DNA of 64,000 bases from Terriglobia bacterium (GTDB lineage Bacteria; Acidobacteriota; Terriglobia; Terriglobales; Acidobacteriaceae), in contig JAIQFT010000028.1 in the NCBI GenBank assembly GCA_020073185.1, forward strand, positions 1 through 64,000, in the 5' to 3' direction. Every line of letters starts with the position of its first letter. Positions within the stretch are counted from its first letter, which is position 1. The notes under the pieces were generated by a model. It was not told where the DNA came from and did no database searches. It was given only the letters and a program-made list of their open reading frames with translations. Of this stretch, positions 34,096 through 44,866 are shown one piece after another. The position numbers and the translations under genes were made by a program.

Positions 34096-34198
34096 CCGGA
34101 GTGCGGCAGATTTCGCAAGCGGGAGCGCCGCGAGAGTGATCGCATCAAGAACTAAGGTCCATCCCACCGGCCGGGCGGAAGGATTGGTGAAGAGGATT

Positions 34199-35599
34199 TC
34201 AATGCGTGTTGCCGTTCGGCTGGATGCCGTACTGACGGATTTTATAGAGCAGGGCTTTGTAACTGATCTTCAGCAGCGCCGCAGCCTTTTTGCGGTTCCA
34301 GTTGGTTTCCGTAAGCGCGCGGCTGATGGCTTCCGCTTCGGCTTCGTCCTTGACGCCGCGTACCAGTGATTTCAGGCCGTTGTCGGCCGCGCCGATTCCT
34401 CCCGCGCCGGCGCCAGGCGCAGCCGTCATCCCTCTCTCTCCCTGCGGCGCCAGTTCCGTGATTGCCATTTCCTCGTCGCCGAGCACAAGATAGCGCTTGA
34501 CGAAGTTGCTCAACTCGCGCAGGTTGCCCGGCCAATGGTAACGCTCGCAAGCCTGGATGAGCGACGGAGTCAGGGGCAGAGGCGGGCGCGCGTAGTGTTC
34601 GGCCACCTGGCTCATGAAGTGTTTCAGCAGCAGCGGGATTTCTTCCTTGCGATCCCGCAGCGGCGGCAGGGTGATGGAGAAGCCGTTGAGGCGGTAGTAG
34701 AGGTCTTCACGCAGCTTGCGCGACGCGATGGCTTCCTGAATGTTGATGTTGGTGGCGGCCAGCACGCGGACGTCCACCTTCTGCACGGTGCGGCTGCCAA
34801 GGCGTGAGAATTGCTGGTCCTGCAGCACGTGCAGCAGCTTGGCCTGGAGCGACGGCGGCATTTCGCCGATCTCATCCAGCATGATCGTGCCTTTGTTGCA
34901 GAGCTCGAACTTGCCCGGCTTGGCATGCGTGGCGCCGGTGAAAGCGCCCGGCTCGTAGCCGAATAATTCGCTTTCCAGCAGGTCGGCAGGAACTGCGGCG
35001 CAATTCACCTTGAGAAACGTGCGGTGCGAGCGTGGCGAGTACTTGTGAATCATCTTGGCGATAACTTCTTTGCCGACGCCGCTGTCCCCCAGGATCAGCA
35101 CGGGGATATCAACGTTCGCCACCAGCTTGGCCTGGGAGCGGATCTTGCGCATCGAAGCGCTGCCGCAGACGAAGAAGACATCGTCACCCAGGTCTTCGAT
35201 TTCCCCCTGCGGCGCCGCCACGGTGGCGGTCCCGCCAATGCATTGCTGGATGACGGCTTCAAGATCGTTCTTCTGGAAGGGTTTGGTGAGGTAGTCCTGC
35301 GCCCCGAGGCGGATCGCCTGCACCACCTTCCGAGTGTCGCTGACGCAGGAGAGCATGATGACCTTCAGTTGCGGATAACGTTCCCGCATCTGCTCCAGCG
35401 TCTCCAGCCCATCCATCCCGCCGGGCATCAGGACGTCGAGCAACACGACGTCCGGCAGGCTTTGTTGCAGGTTGATCAATGCCTGTTCGCCGCTGACCGC
35501 GGTATCGACGTTGTAGGATTCCACCTCGAGCAGCGTCTGCAGATAGCGCAGCATGCTCGGTTCATCATCGACGACCAGTATCCTCGGAGAATTCCCCAT
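34199..35599 (-). CDS. NtrC-family sigma54-dependent response regulator
   Basis: 466 aa. Receiver with DD at 11-12 and phospho-acceptor Asp55 (VVLLDVLMPGGMDG). The AAA+ domain has Walker A GDSGVGKE, an intact GAFTGA loop (GYEPGAFTGATHAKPG) and MLDEIGEMP. A Gly/Ala-rich linker leads to a Fis-type HTH with NWNRKKAAALLKISYKALLYKIR. This HTH is almost identical to that of the activator at 37433. The start could also be a TTG at 35623, 8 codons earlier. It follows the histidine kinase gene at 35648 with a short gap, and is probably its partner. Confidence 0.93.
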   Translation of the reverse strand: MGNSPRILVVDDEPSMLRYLQTLLEVESYNVDTAVSGEQALINLQQSLPDVVLLDVLMPGGMDGLETLEQMRERYPQLKVIMLSCVSDTRKVVQAIRLGAQDYLTKPFQKNDLEAVIQQCIGGTATVAAPQGEIEDLGDDVFFVCGSASMRKIRSQAKLVANVDIPVLILGDSGVGKEVIAKMIHKYSPRSHRTFLKVNCAAVPADLLESELFGYEPGAFTGATHAKPGKFELCNKGTIMLDEIGEMPPSLQAKLLHVLQDQQFSRLGSRTVQKVDVRVLAATNINIQEAIASRKLREDLYYRLNGFSITLPPLRDRKEEIPLLLKHFMSQVAEHYARPPLPLTPSLIQACERYHWPGNLRELSNFVKRYLVLGDEEMAITELAPQGERGMTAAPGAGAGGIGAADNGLKSLVRGVKDEAEAEAISRALTETNWNRKKAAALLKISYKALLYKIRQYGIQPNGNTH

Positions 35600-35647
35600 C
35601 AGTTTCGCATTCTGCCTTTCCAAATTCGCTCTGCCGATTATGCACGT

Positions 35648-36568
35648 TTATCCGTGCTTTAGGGGAAGAACAAAAGAAAACTTGCTGCCGCAACTAGGTT
35701 CGCTTTCGACCCAGATCTTCCCGCCATGGGCCTGCACCAGGCGCCGGGCAATGCCCAGCCCCAGTCCCATGCCCCCGCCACTGATTTCACCGTTCGGGAC
35801 CTGGAAGAAGTCGCCGAAAATTTCCTGGTGATATTCCGGCGGAATGCCCGGGCCGGTGTCAGCCACGCTCACACGCACAGCGTTAGGCGCCGCCACCGCT
35901 TGCTTGCGGCGTTCGCGGGCTTGCGGGCGCGTTTCGAGCGTGCGCCGTTCCCACAGTTGCGGCTCCGCGTTCAGCCAGACGGTCCCGCCTTGCGGCGTGT
36001 ATTTTAAGGCGTTTTCCAGCAGGTTGGAAACCACCCGCTGGATGCGGTCATAGTCGAAGGGAAACGGTAGCAGGTGTTCGCTGGGGAGGTAGTAGAATGC
36101 GACTCCCTTGCTCTGGAACCGCGGCATCCAGAAGCTGCAGATTTCCGTGAGACAGAGGTGCAGATCGCGAGGCTCGTCCAGTTGCAAGTTCATGTTGCCG
36201 GTCTGGAGAGCGCTGAAGGTAAGAAAATCCGTAATCAGCCGATGCAAGCGCTGGCTGCTGGAATACATATCTTCCAGACAGCGGGTTTGACGCTCGGTCA
36301 GCGGTCCGAGTTTGCCGCTCATGAGCAATTCGATGTAGCCGGAAACCACCGCCAAGGGAGTGCGAAGGTCATGCGCGGCGGTGGCCAAAGCTTGTGCGCA
36401 CCGTTGATACTGCGTTTCTAATTGCTGGTAAGAGCGCAGCAGTTCGTCCGGACAAGGATTGGGACTTGGATCGGCGCCGCGCTTTCCAGGAACGGGAAAG
36501 GCCGCCGACAAATCGCCGCTGCGTCTTGCGGGCATCGCGGCAGCGCCATTGTCGGAGTGCTCAGACAT
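35648..36568 (-). CDS. cytosolic sensor histidine kinase
   Basis: 306 aa without a transmembrane helix or recognisable sensor domain. HisKA has the phospho-acceptor His66 in [20 protein letters not shown]. The HATPase domain has [24 protein letters not shown] and [13 protein letters not shown] Pro/Arg-rich N-terminal tail (about 1-45) may bind a partner. It lies immediately upstream of the NtrC-type regulator on the same strand. Since no input domain is seen, the signal may come through another protein, for example the neighbouring PilZ protein; that is inference. Confidence 0.9.
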   Translation of the reverse strand: MSEHSDNGAAAMPARRSGDLSAAFPVPGKRGADPSPNPCPDELLRSYQQLETQYQRCAQALATAAHDLRTPLAVVSGYIELLMSGKLGPLTERQTRCLEDMYSSSQRLHRLITDFLTFSALQTGNMNLQLDEPRDLHLCLTEICSFWMPRFQSKGVAFYYLPSEHLLPFPFDYDRIQRVVSNLLENALKYTPQGGTVWLNAEPQLWERRTLETRPQARERRKQAVAAPNAVRVSVADTGPGIPPEYHQEIFGDFFQVPNGEISGGGMGLGLGIARRLVQAHGGKIWVESEPSCGSKFSFVLPLKHG

Positions 36569-36846
36569 AACCCTGATGATATCAGGGGGAGAAAGGTTGA
36601 ACGGGATGCTGCGTTGTTGTTGTAAGATGATAGGAGACCATGTTGGGGAAGTCAAGTTCACCGGTGCAGCGGTTTTACTCGAAAGTCGCAAAAGGTTGCT
36701 GCATTTACTGCTAAGGTGCGCTCGAAAAATGTTGCGAGAATCGCGATCCAGATATGCGTAAATACCTCAGTGGCTGCTAGTTACAGTCCTTTTCCTTGTC
36801 GGTCGTAAGCTGGTTGATGTTTGGCCCCTGATGTGCGCCAAGCCGC

Positions 36847-37215
36847 ATGGGAAAACGTACGATGATCAAGCCTGGGTCCGAGCGACGAAAACACCAACGC
36901 CTCCCCTTATCGATACCGGTTTTCGTGCGCGGGGTCGATCAAGATGGCAAGGAATTCCTTGAGTTTGCTACCGCTTTGAACATCAGCGCCGGTGGCATCC
37001 TGTTGGCTACGCGCCGCAGTTTGCCGCGGTCTAGCAGCCTGGCGCTGGAGATTCCGGTTGCTCCCTTACCCCCAAGTTCCGAGTCTCCACAATCGGTGCG
37101 CAGCTTGAAAGCCAAGCTGGTACGCATCACCCATGGCGAACGATGTCATCTGGTGGGGCTGAAGTTTAATAAGCCGCTGCTGGACACAGGGAAAGAGAAA
37201 ATTAATTCCGCGTAG
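36847..37215 (+). CDS. PilZ domain protein
   Basis: A 122-aa single PilZ domain. The c-di-GMP-binding pattern is visible: SERRKHQRLPL (RxxxR-type motif) and, about 35 residues later, LNISAGGILL (NxSxxG). A long Ser/Pro-rich loop lies near residue 75. It is likely a small c-di-GMP effector. ATG 36847 and ATG 36862 are both possible. It lies between the divergent kinase/regulator pair and the sigma54 activator at 37433, so it may connect c-di-GMP to this regulatory block. Confidence 0.87.
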   Translation: MGKRTMIKPGSERRKHQRLPLSIPVFVRGVDQDGKEFLEFATALNISAGGILLATRRSLPRSSSLALEIPVAPLPPSSESPQSVRSLKAKLVRITHGERCHLVGLKFNKPLLDTGKEKINSA

Positions 37216-37432
37216 GAAATAGTTTTCCCACATTTGCCAAACTCTCCCCGGCAAGGAAATCCAAGATTTGCCCAAAGAGTTATTCTAAGTTGTTTAAAAC
37301 AAAGACACGATGTACGATTGGCGTGCGAACGTCCGTGCTAGGATGCCCCACAAGCTAGATGAAAGTTCGGTGATTTGAGTGCATTACTCTTCCGCAGGGT
37401 CGCATGAGTCTTGGAACAGGAACCAAGGAGCT

Positions 37433-38494
<1,062 letters not shown>

Positions 38495-38516
38495 AAGGTT
38501 GTCTCGCTGTTTACGC

Positions 38517-38543
38517 AGGCTGCCCGCCGGGGCAGCCTTTTTT
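38517..38543 (+). terminator. rho-independent terminator
   Basis: Stem AGGCTGCC.../...GGCAGCCT (38517-38525/38530-38538) with a 4-nt loop is followed by a run of six T. Confidence 0.92.
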
Positions 38544-38632
38544 CGCTCGCCCACGCTGGTGACGCGCGCCTTGCCGAGTCTCCTGTTTCAGAGATAGCAT
38601 TCCTCTCAAGCGACGCTCCGGGAGGTCCCCGT

Positions 38633-39754
38633 ATGAAAACGAACCGATGCTTGGCGATTGCGCTGTTCTTTTCCCTGCTTGCGCCGCGGTTGGGAGCGCA
38701 ATCGAGGATCGTTATTGCGGCGGGCACGCCCGAGGACAAGGCTCTGCAGGCGATCACCAACCAGGCCGACCTGCAGCAGCGCAACGCGATGCTGGAAGAG
38801 TTTGTGCAGAAGTTCTCCTCCAATCCGGCGGCGGTCGCGTACGGCAACTGGCAACTGGCACAACACGCCGTCACCGCCGGTGATCCCCAAAAAGCGTTGG
38901 CCTACGGTGACAGGGCGCTGGCCGCCATGCCCGGCGTGGTCGAGATCCTGGTCATGCAGGTGGATCTCGCACAGCAGCTCAAGGATTCGGCGAAGGTGGT
39001 GGACTACGCAGTGCGCGGCGCCACGGTGATCAACGCGGTGGGCAAGCCGCCCAAGCCTGACGGAGTGACGCCCGAGGAGTACGCCAGCCAATTGGCGGCG
39101 CAAGAAGAGGCGCTGCAGCCGAATTATCAGTTCATCGAAGTCGCTGGGTACAACGCGATCACCACCGAGCAGGATCCGCGCATGCGCATGCCCGAAATCG
39201 AAAAGTACCTGGAAGCGTTTCCGTCGTCGAAGTTCAGCGAGTCGCTGGCGACGTTAGCCATTATGACGCTGCAAGAGATGAAGGATTCCGCCGGCCTAGC
39301 GGCGTTCGGCGACAAGATGTTGGCGAAGCATCCCAACGACATTCGCCTGTTGACCGTGCTGGCCAGCGCTTACTTGAATGACCCCTCGGGAGGGCACGTT
39401 GCCACCGCCGGCACGTACGCGCGCAAGGTGATCGAGTTGCAAAAAAAGCATGCCCCGGAGACGGCGGACCGCAAGTTGGCGGGCGTGGCCCACTCGGTGC
39501 TGGGGCGCGTCCTGCTGCAAGAAAACAAAATTTCCGCCGGCGCTGCTGAACTCAAGACCGCAACCACCTTGCTGCAGAACTCGCCCGAGGATCTCGCCGG
39601 CGTCCTGTATTTCCTGGGATTCGCTTACGCGAAGATGGAGCGCGCGGCGGACGCGATCAACACCCTGACGCAGGCCGCCAATATCCAAGGCCCGTATCAA
39701 CAGCCGGCGCAGGAGTTGCTGGCCAAGATCAAGGCGGCCCGGTCGAGGAAGTAG
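38633..39754 (+). CDS. exported TPR protein
   Basis: A 373-aa protein with a signal peptide (AIALFFSLLAPRLGAQ) and several TPR-like helical pairs. Examples are PAAVAYGNWQLAQHAVTAGDPQKALAYGD and DLAGVLYFLGFAYAKMERAADAINTL near the C-terminus. It is probably periplasmic and mediates protein-protein contact; no enzymatic motif is seen. It is transcribed separately from the preceding activator, which has its own terminator. The start ATG follows a GGAGG sequence about 10 nt upstream. Confidence 0.85.
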   Translation: MKTNRCLAIALFFSLLAPRLGAQSRIVIAAGTPEDKALQAITNQADLQQRNAMLEEFVQKFSSNPAAVAYGNWQLAQHAVTAGDPQKALAYGDRALAAMPGVVEILVMQVDLAQQLKDSAKVVDYAVRGATVINAVGKPPKPDGVTPEEYASQLAAQEEALQPNYQFIEVAGYNAITTEQDPRMRMPEIEKYLEAFPSSKFSESLATLAIMTLQEMKDSAGLAAFGDKMLAKHPNDIRLLTVLASAYLNDPSGGHVATAGTYARKVIELQKKHAPETADRKLAGVAHSVLGRVLLQENKISAGAAELKTATTLLQNSPEDLAGVLYFLGFAYAKMERAADAINTLTQAANIQGPYQQPAQELLAKIKAARSRK

Positions 39755-40213
39755 TGAGAGTCCGGTCGACCTTGTGCTTCTGGTGGCGTGTATTTGCCTC
39801 GTTCTTGAAGTCTTTCTTGTTCTGGAAACAGAACAAAACGGCCCGTTGCTGCGCCGAGACCAAGCATTTCGGCGGCGACGCAAACGGCTTCGGGTCAGTC
39901 AATTGCAAGAATGGGAATCTGTTTTCGTAACAACTCTTCGTCTCGACGCCTGGTACCTTCGGGGGCGTACTTTTCTCAGCGTCTTCCTTTGGCGTCGTAA
40001 TAAGGGGGCGCGATGACTCAGAAAGAAATCTCACCTAAGTTCAGAAAGGTGCCCAAAGCGACCCCTTAGATACCCGCATATGATTGGATGACGCTCGGTC
40101 TCTGTGACAGGATTTTGGGATTGCCATGGGAGTGCGTGGGCGGAGCACTCTAAGGATTTATTTCCCGCTCCTGACAGTTACCCGAAGTTCGCTTGCACGA
40201 GGAATCCTTAGCC
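39755..40213. other. intergenic region without recognised gene
   Basis: About 460 bp. An 18-codon ORF (40013-40069) with a GGGGG-type site was noted but is too short to call. No known RNA fold or mobile element was recognised, and its base composition is lower in GC than the neighbouring genes. Confidence 0.4.
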
Positions 40214-40444
40214 ATGATGAAAGAGCGGATGTCGGCATCTGTGATTCTCTTGAGCACATTCATAGGGCTAGCGGCGGTCTTGGTTGTCTATCTAGTCTTT
40301 GTGGCACGTGAATTCGTGAAAGCGGGGCGCTCTGGGCTGGCGTTGGGCATCGGCGTATTTCCTCATGTTGCTACACGCCCCGCGTTTTGGGTTCTAGGAG
40401 CCATCGCGTTCGCCCTCGTGTTCTACATGATTGCACAGCAGTAA
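40214..40444 (+). CDS. small membrane protein with two helices
   Basis: A 76-aa protein with two transmembrane helices (ASVILLSTFIGLAAVLVVYLVF and PAFWVLGAIAFALVFYMIAQ) and a short basic loop between them. The family is unknown. ATG 40214 has GAGGA upstream at a reasonable distance. A TTG at 40193 would add seven residues. It is convergent with the TPR gene at 40585. Confidence 0.6.
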   Translation: MMKERMSASVILLSTFIGLAAVLVVYLVFVAREFVKAGRSGLALGIGVFPHVATRPAFWVLGAIAFALVFYMIAQQ

Positions 40445-40584
40445 CCCGGTTGCCGGTTGGGCGGTAGCGCACGCTTTCTGCTGTGAGACAAGTGTGGGTG
40501 CCCACCCGTCGTGCTCCCCGCTGCAACAAAAGCGAGGAGGCGTCAGAGTTGAAATCGAGGCGGTATTCGCGCAAACTCGCCGTC

Positions 40585-42183
40585 TTACTTCGCCGCCAGG
40601 TAAACTCCGCCCTGATTCGACCTGGTCAACTCCAACAGCTCGCGCCTGTACTTATGCGCGGCCTCGTGGTTCGCCGCGGCTTCGGCCGCGCGCGTGGCGC
40701 CCTGCACGGCGTGGAAGCGGTGCGGCGCCGTTTTCAGCGAGGCCTCATACTCCTGGAACGCATCCCGGGGGCGATGGATTCCCATCAGCAGATCGGCCAA
40801 CAGCTCATGCGCCGGCAGCACCGCGCCGGGGGTCACGGGATTTTTTTCCGTCGAATCTTCCAGTTGAACCGCCGATTGCATCAAGGACACGGCCTCGTCG
40901 TTATTCTTCTCCACGTGTGCCAGCCAGGCCGCCGCCTCCCTCCGCTGGATCTCGACTTGCGTCGCCCAGTCGTAACCCTGATGTTTTTGCTGCAACGCGT
41001 CACGAATGATTTCAAGCTCCTTCAATTCGGCGCGCGCCAGGTCGAAGTTGCCGGTATGGGCGGCGCCCAGCGCGCGCGCCCAGTGCGTGATCGCCCAGGT
41101 TTCCGGACTGCCGGCATGGTTCGGCTGCAGGGCCACAGCCGCGGTCCACTGGCTGCGCTCGACCGCGTAGCGAGCGGGAATGGCCGCTAGCGCATAGAAC
41201 GACGCTCCGGTGGGCTGCACTTTCTGCAGCGTATTCATTTCCTTCAGCACGCCTTCCGCCTCGCGTTCGCGGTCCTGTTGCAGATAGGCGTACATCAGGT
41301 AATCCATGGCATGGAGTTGCTGGTCCGAGGCGTATGGCATGGGTTTGGCTTCAGCCCAATGCCGCGCTGCGTTTTCCGCCGCCACGTTGGAATCAATCGA
41401 GTCCTGCCACAGCCCGAGACGGGTGAAGATATGCGAGGGCATGTGCAGTGCGTGCGGCACATCGGGTGCGATGCGGGCGTAGGCGCGCGCCGCCAGCAGC
41501 GCATCCTTGGCCAGCGCAGGGCTGTCGAAGCTGTGGATGAGGTAGTGCGCCGCCCCGGGATGGTCCGGCTCCTCGGCAAAAACCCTTTCCAGGATGGTGG
41601 CGGCTTCGTGCTGATCGCGGAAAGTCTTGTCGGTGGGCGACGCGGTGGCCAGCAACGCAAGACCGTAAAATGCAGATACCTCGTTGTCCTTCGGGAAGCG
41701 CTGGTGCAGCCCCTGCATTACCATGCGATAGTTCATGGCACGCGTGCGATAGTCGATTTTGTCGTAGTCCGAGTAAAAGGCGCGCAGCGCGGCAACGTAC
41801 CCTTTCTCGTGCCCGGTGGGAAGCTCCAGCGAAGCGGCCTTCTCGATGGCTGCCGAGCCGTTGCGCAGCGCATCGGCGTCAGGCGGATACCATAGCGGCC
41901 GCCACCAGGTCATGGCCTCGCCCCAGTACGCCATGGCGCACTTTTCATCCTGGCTGGCGATGGCAGTGAATTCGGCCAGCGCCTGCTCGTAGGCAAACGA
42001 GTGCAGCAGCGCCACCGCGTGCGGAAACGCCCTCTGCGCGGCCGAAGAACAGCTCACCTCGAAATTCACCGTGCCGACCCTGCCCAGCGTCATGTTGTGC
42101 CCGGCATGCGAATCGTCCGCCATCGAGGTGGAACTCAACAGGGAAAGGCAAACCACCAGAAGGAGCCCGCGCCACTGGTCCAT
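40585..42183 (-). CDS. exported TPR-type protein
   Basis: A 532-aa protein with a signal peptide (LLLVVCLSLLSSTSMA) followed by a His-rich start (DDSHAGHN) and helical repeats of TPR type throughout. Conserved-looking stretches are MAYWGEAMTWWRPLW near residue 85, GAAHYLIHSFDSP near 212, HALHMPSHIFTRLGLW near 245 and a C-terminal PAHELLADLLMG segment. The many invariant-looking His, Trp and Asp residues suggest more than a plain scaffold, but no reaction is known to me. GGGGGT precedes the ATG and a good promoter lies upstream. Confidence 0.85.
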   Translation of the reverse strand: MDQWRGLLLVVCLSLLSSTSMADDSHAGHNMTLGRVGTVNFEVSCSSAAQRAFPHAVALLHSFAYEQALAEFTAIASQDEKCAMAYWGEAMTWWRPLWYPPDADALRNGSAAIEKAASLELPTGHEKGYVAALRAFYSDYDKIDYRTRAMNYRMVMQGLHQRFPKDNEVSAFYGLALLATASPTDKTFRDQHEAATILERVFAEEPDHPGAAHYLIHSFDSPALAKDALLAARAYARIAPDVPHALHMPSHIFTRLGLWQDSIDSNVAAENAARHWAEAKPMPYASDQQLHAMDYLMYAYLQQDREREAEGVLKEMNTLQKVQPTGASFYALAAIPARYAVERSQWTAAVALQPNHAGSPETWAITHWARALGAAHTGNFDLARAELKELEIIRDALQQKHQGYDWATQVEIQRREAAAWLAHVEKNNDEAVSLMQSAVQLEDSTEKNPVTPGAVLPAHELLADLLMGIHRPRDAFQEYEASLKTAPHRFHAVQGATRAAEAAANHEAAHKYRRELLELTRSNQGGVYLAAK

Positions 42184-42207
42184 ATGGTACCCCCGCCAGG
42201 TGCAAAG

Positions 42208-42236
42208 ACTTTAGAGGTTCGATGTGCGCCGGTCAA
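42208..42236 (-). promoter_or_regulatory. sigma70-type promoter of the 42183 gene
   Basis: On the minus strand, TTGACC (42236-42231) and TAAAGT (42213-42208) are separated by exactly 17 nt. The start point would be about 15-20 nt before the ATG. Confidence 0.6.
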
Positions 42237-42245
42237 TTTCGGATA

Positions 42246-42845
42246 CTAACGTTTTATGAGTTCGTCGGAGAGTAGGTGGGCTTTGAGGGAGAGATTGTAG
42301 GCGCGCTCGGTGTCGCCGTCTTTGCTGGCATCGCGCGATTGCTGTATGTAGCTGCGGATGTGCTGCACCATCGCCTGCTCATCGGCATTGAGCTCGCGCG
42401 TGATGCTCTTGAGGTTGTACTCGGTGGCTTCCAGCAGTTGTGCCGTGTTGAGCTTCTGGTGGATGGCCGCATCATGCGGCATGCTGGCGGAAAGCTGCGG
42501 TGTGGCCGGCTGCGCGCCGCCCTCGGGAACCACCGTTTTGGAGGGCGGTTCGGCAGGTTTCTCCGCTGCGGGCGGCGGAGGGGCCTTTTTCGCGGTGTGG
42601 CGTGGCTTGGGTATCGGTTTCGGCGCGGGTTCACCTGTGGCAGGCGGCGGCTGCGTCGATTCCGGCTGCGGGCGATTCGGTTCGGACGCAGCCGGGGCGG
42701 GTGGCTGCTCTTCAGGCTGGGGCTGCGTGATGGTAGGCGCTTGCGCCTGCGGCGGCGGCAGCGCGGGCTTCTTCTTCTTGCATCCGCCCAGCGCCAGCAC
42801 GGACGCAATAAGAACCCCCAGGGCCGTGGCGCGCAACAACCGCAT
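42246..42845 (-). CDS. proline-rich lipoprotein
   Basis: A 199-aa protein with lipobox LGGC (Cys22). A long Pro/Gln/Ala/Lys-rich stalk (about 25-115) precedes a compact helical C-terminal domain (QKLNTAQLLEATEYNLKSI, MVQHIRSYIQQSRDASKDGD, YNLSLKAHLLSDEL). The stalk could span periplasm or peptidoglycan. It is the last gene of a minus-strand cluster after the regulator (44867) and kinase (42886), about 40 bp after the kinase, so it may be part of that operon. Confidence 0.83.
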   Translation of the reverse strand: MRLLRATALGVLIASVLALGGCKKKKPALPPPQAQAPTITQPQPEEQPPAPAASEPNRPQPESTQPPPATGEPAPKPIPKPRHTAKKAPPPPAAEKPAEPPSKTVVPEGGAQPATPQLSASMPHDAAIHQKLNTAQLLEATEYNLKSITRELNADEQAMVQHIRSYIQQSRDASKDGDTERAYNLSLKAHLLSDELIKR

Positions 42846-42885
42846 AGTACTCTTCTAAATCCCTTTCGATTCGAGCGCAAGCCGT

Positions 42886-44784
42886 TTACGAGGCCGCCGA
42901 GATTTTCTGTGCCTGGGCGGCCTCGCGCGAAGCCGCGCTGCGGATTGGTTCGGGGGCGGGGAAGCGCAGATAAAACACCGTCCCCTGTCCCGGCTGCGAC
43001 TCGAATTGCAGCGACCCGTTGTGCAGTTGCATGACCCGGTACGCCATCGCCAGGCCGATGCCGCTGCCGGACTTTTTGGTCGTGAAGTAGAGATTGAAAA
43101 TCTTGTCGCGGACCTCCGGTGAAATGCCGGGCCCCTGGTCGCGAATCTCGATTTCAACGGCGTTGACTTCGTGCCGGGCGGCGATAACCAGCGTGCCTCC
43201 GCCGGGCATGGCCTGAATGCCATTGAGGGCAATATTGAGCACCGCCTGCTTGACCAGGTCCGCGTCAGCCTTCACCACCAGCGGCGCCGGCGGAAGCTCG
43301 CTGTGCAGGGCGACCCCCAGCTTTGCCGCTTCCGGCGCTGCCAGTACGGACACGTCATCGATCACCCGGCGCAGGTCGGTATCGCCGAGCCGCAACTCAA
43401 CCGGTTTTGTGAAGTCCACCAGCGTCTGCACCACCCGATCCAACCGCTGGATCTCGTTGCCGATCACGTCCATGTGACGCCGCGATTCGGGATCGATCTG
43501 CTGGATCTTTTCCCGCAGCACCTCCAGGTGCAACAGGATGGCGTTGATCGGGTTGCGAACTTCGTGGGCGACTCCGGAAGTGAGCCGGCCGATGGCGGCC
43601 ATGCGGCGCGACAACTCGATCTCGTCCTCAATCTTGCGCACCGACTCGGCATCACGCATGGTGAGCAGCGCGCCGATGTTCTGGCCGTCTTGCTCGATGA
43701 AATCAAGCGACACCTGCACCGTGCGCCCGCCTTCCACCTCGATTTCGCGCTGGCTGATGGGCTGGCGCAGGTCAAACGCGTCGAGCACCATGTGGCCCAG
43801 GCGGGTGTCGCGCGCGAACACGTCGCTGACCTGGCGGCCCAGCATCTCACCGCGCGCACGGCCGACAAACTGTTCCGCCGAAGCGCTCACCAGCACCACG
43901 CGCGCGTTCTGGGCGAACAGCATCAGGCCGTCCTGCAGGTTGCCCATGAGCTGGTCGAGGTTTTCCTTCAACGCGGAGAACACCTCTTTGACGTCGCGCA
44001 TCTGCTGGCCGAGGCGGTCGATCTTGGTGGTCACCAGGCCGTACTCGTCGTAGCGCGCGGGGCGCTTGGCGGGTGCGGCTTCGATGTCGCCGGCGGCCAT
44101 TCGATCGAGCCGCTCGCCGATGGCTGCCAGCGGGCGCAGCGCAAAGTGGGAGAGCGCGGCCGCCAGCAGCAACGAGACCAGGATGGATATTGCGGTGAAC
44201 TCCAGCGCGTGCGTGATCTGCGGCTGCAACTCGCTTTTCAGGAAAACGGTGGAAAGTCCGATACGGATCTGCCCGAACGGCTTGCCGGCGCGGCTCAGCG
44301 GCAGGCGGACTTCGTACACCCGCGGCTTGCCGAACACGATGTCCATCTGCTGGCGAAAGCCGCCTTTCACTACCTCGGCGAAATCGGGCCGCGGCGGCAC
44401 CGGCTTGCCTTGCGCGTCGGCATCGGTGTGTAGCAGGGCACGCCCCGAGGTGTCGGTGATGGCTGCGTCATAGATAGTCGGCGAGTAACCCACAATGGAT
44501 TGCAGCAGGGAATTCAGCCCGGGGTCGGTCTGCAGGCTGTCCTCGATGGCGGCCGCCACCGCCTGCGGGTCGTCGGCGTCCACGTTGGCGTTGACCAGAT
44601 CCAGTTCCAGCGCTTCGCGCGCGCCGTGGTAAATCTGGTGGGCGATGAAGTCCCCGGTCTGGTACTCCTCCCTCACCCGCTGCCGCAGCATCTGCGACAT
44701 GTAGATGTACGACAGCGTCGCCACCAGCGCCACCACCATGGCGCTGATGGCAATTACCAACTTTGCTTTGAGTCGAAGTCTCAT
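42886..44784 (-). CDS. membrane sensor histidine kinase
   Basis: 632 aa. Two transmembrane helices (about 7-28 and 178-200) enclose a periplasmic sensor of about 150 residues. A HAMP-like linker, a PAS domain (about 270-380) and HisKA/HATPase follow. The phospho-acceptor is His407 in TSGVAHEVRNPINAI. Nucleotide motifs IALNGIQAM, RDQGPGIS and SGSGIGLAMA are intact. It lies 82 bp downstream of its likely partner regulator; the gap contains inverted CGTTGGT-type repeats. Confidence 0.93.
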   Translation of the reverse strand: MRLRLKAKLVIAISAMVVALVATLSYIYMSQMLRQRVREEYQTGDFIAHQIYHGAREALELDLVNANVDADDPQAVAAAIEDSLQTDPGLNSLLQSIVGYSPTIYDAAITDTSGRALLHTDADAQGKPVPPRPDFAEVVKGGFRQQMDIVFGKPRVYEVRLPLSRAGKPFGQIRIGLSTVFLKSELQPQITHALEFTAISILVSLLLAAALSHFALRPLAAIGERLDRMAAGDIEAAPAKRPARYDEYGLVTTKIDRLGQQMRDVKEVFSALKENLDQLMGNLQDGLMLFAQNARVVLVSASAEQFVGRARGEMLGRQVSDVFARDTRLGHMVLDAFDLRQPISQREIEVEGGRTVQVSLDFIEQDGQNIGALLTMRDAESVRKIEDEIELSRRMAAIGRLTSGVAHEVRNPINAILLHLEVLREKIQQIDPESRRHMDVIGNEIQRLDRVVQTLVDFTKPVELRLGDTDLRRVIDDVSVLAAPEAAKLGVALHSELPPAPLVVKADADLVKQAVLNIALNGIQAMPGGGTLVIAARHEVNAVEIEIRDQGPGISPEVRDKIFNLYFTTKKSGSGIGLAMAYRVMQLHNGSLQFESQPGQGTVFYLRFPAPEPIRSAASREAAQAQKISAAS

Positions 44785-44790
44785 GAACTC

Positions 44791-44865
44791 GTTAGTCGTT
44801 TGTCGTCAGTCGTTGGCCGGGTGCGACACATAATTGCGAACGACCAACGACCAACGACCAACGAC
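44791..44865. repeat. spacer repeat O (inverted CGTTGGT/ACGACCA arrays inside an operon)
   Basis: GTTAGTCGTTTGTCGTCAGTCGTTGG (44791-44816) faces CGAACGACCAACGACCAACGACCAACGAC (44837-44865), four tandem ACGACCA words. The arms can pair in RNA between the regulator and kinase genes. Confidence 0.85.
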
Positions 44866-44866
44866 T

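Noticed and set aside
40013-40069. An 18-codon ORF (MTQKEISPKFRKVPKATP) with a GGGGG-type ribosome binding site
   Set aside because: Too short to distinguish from chance without expression or conservation data.
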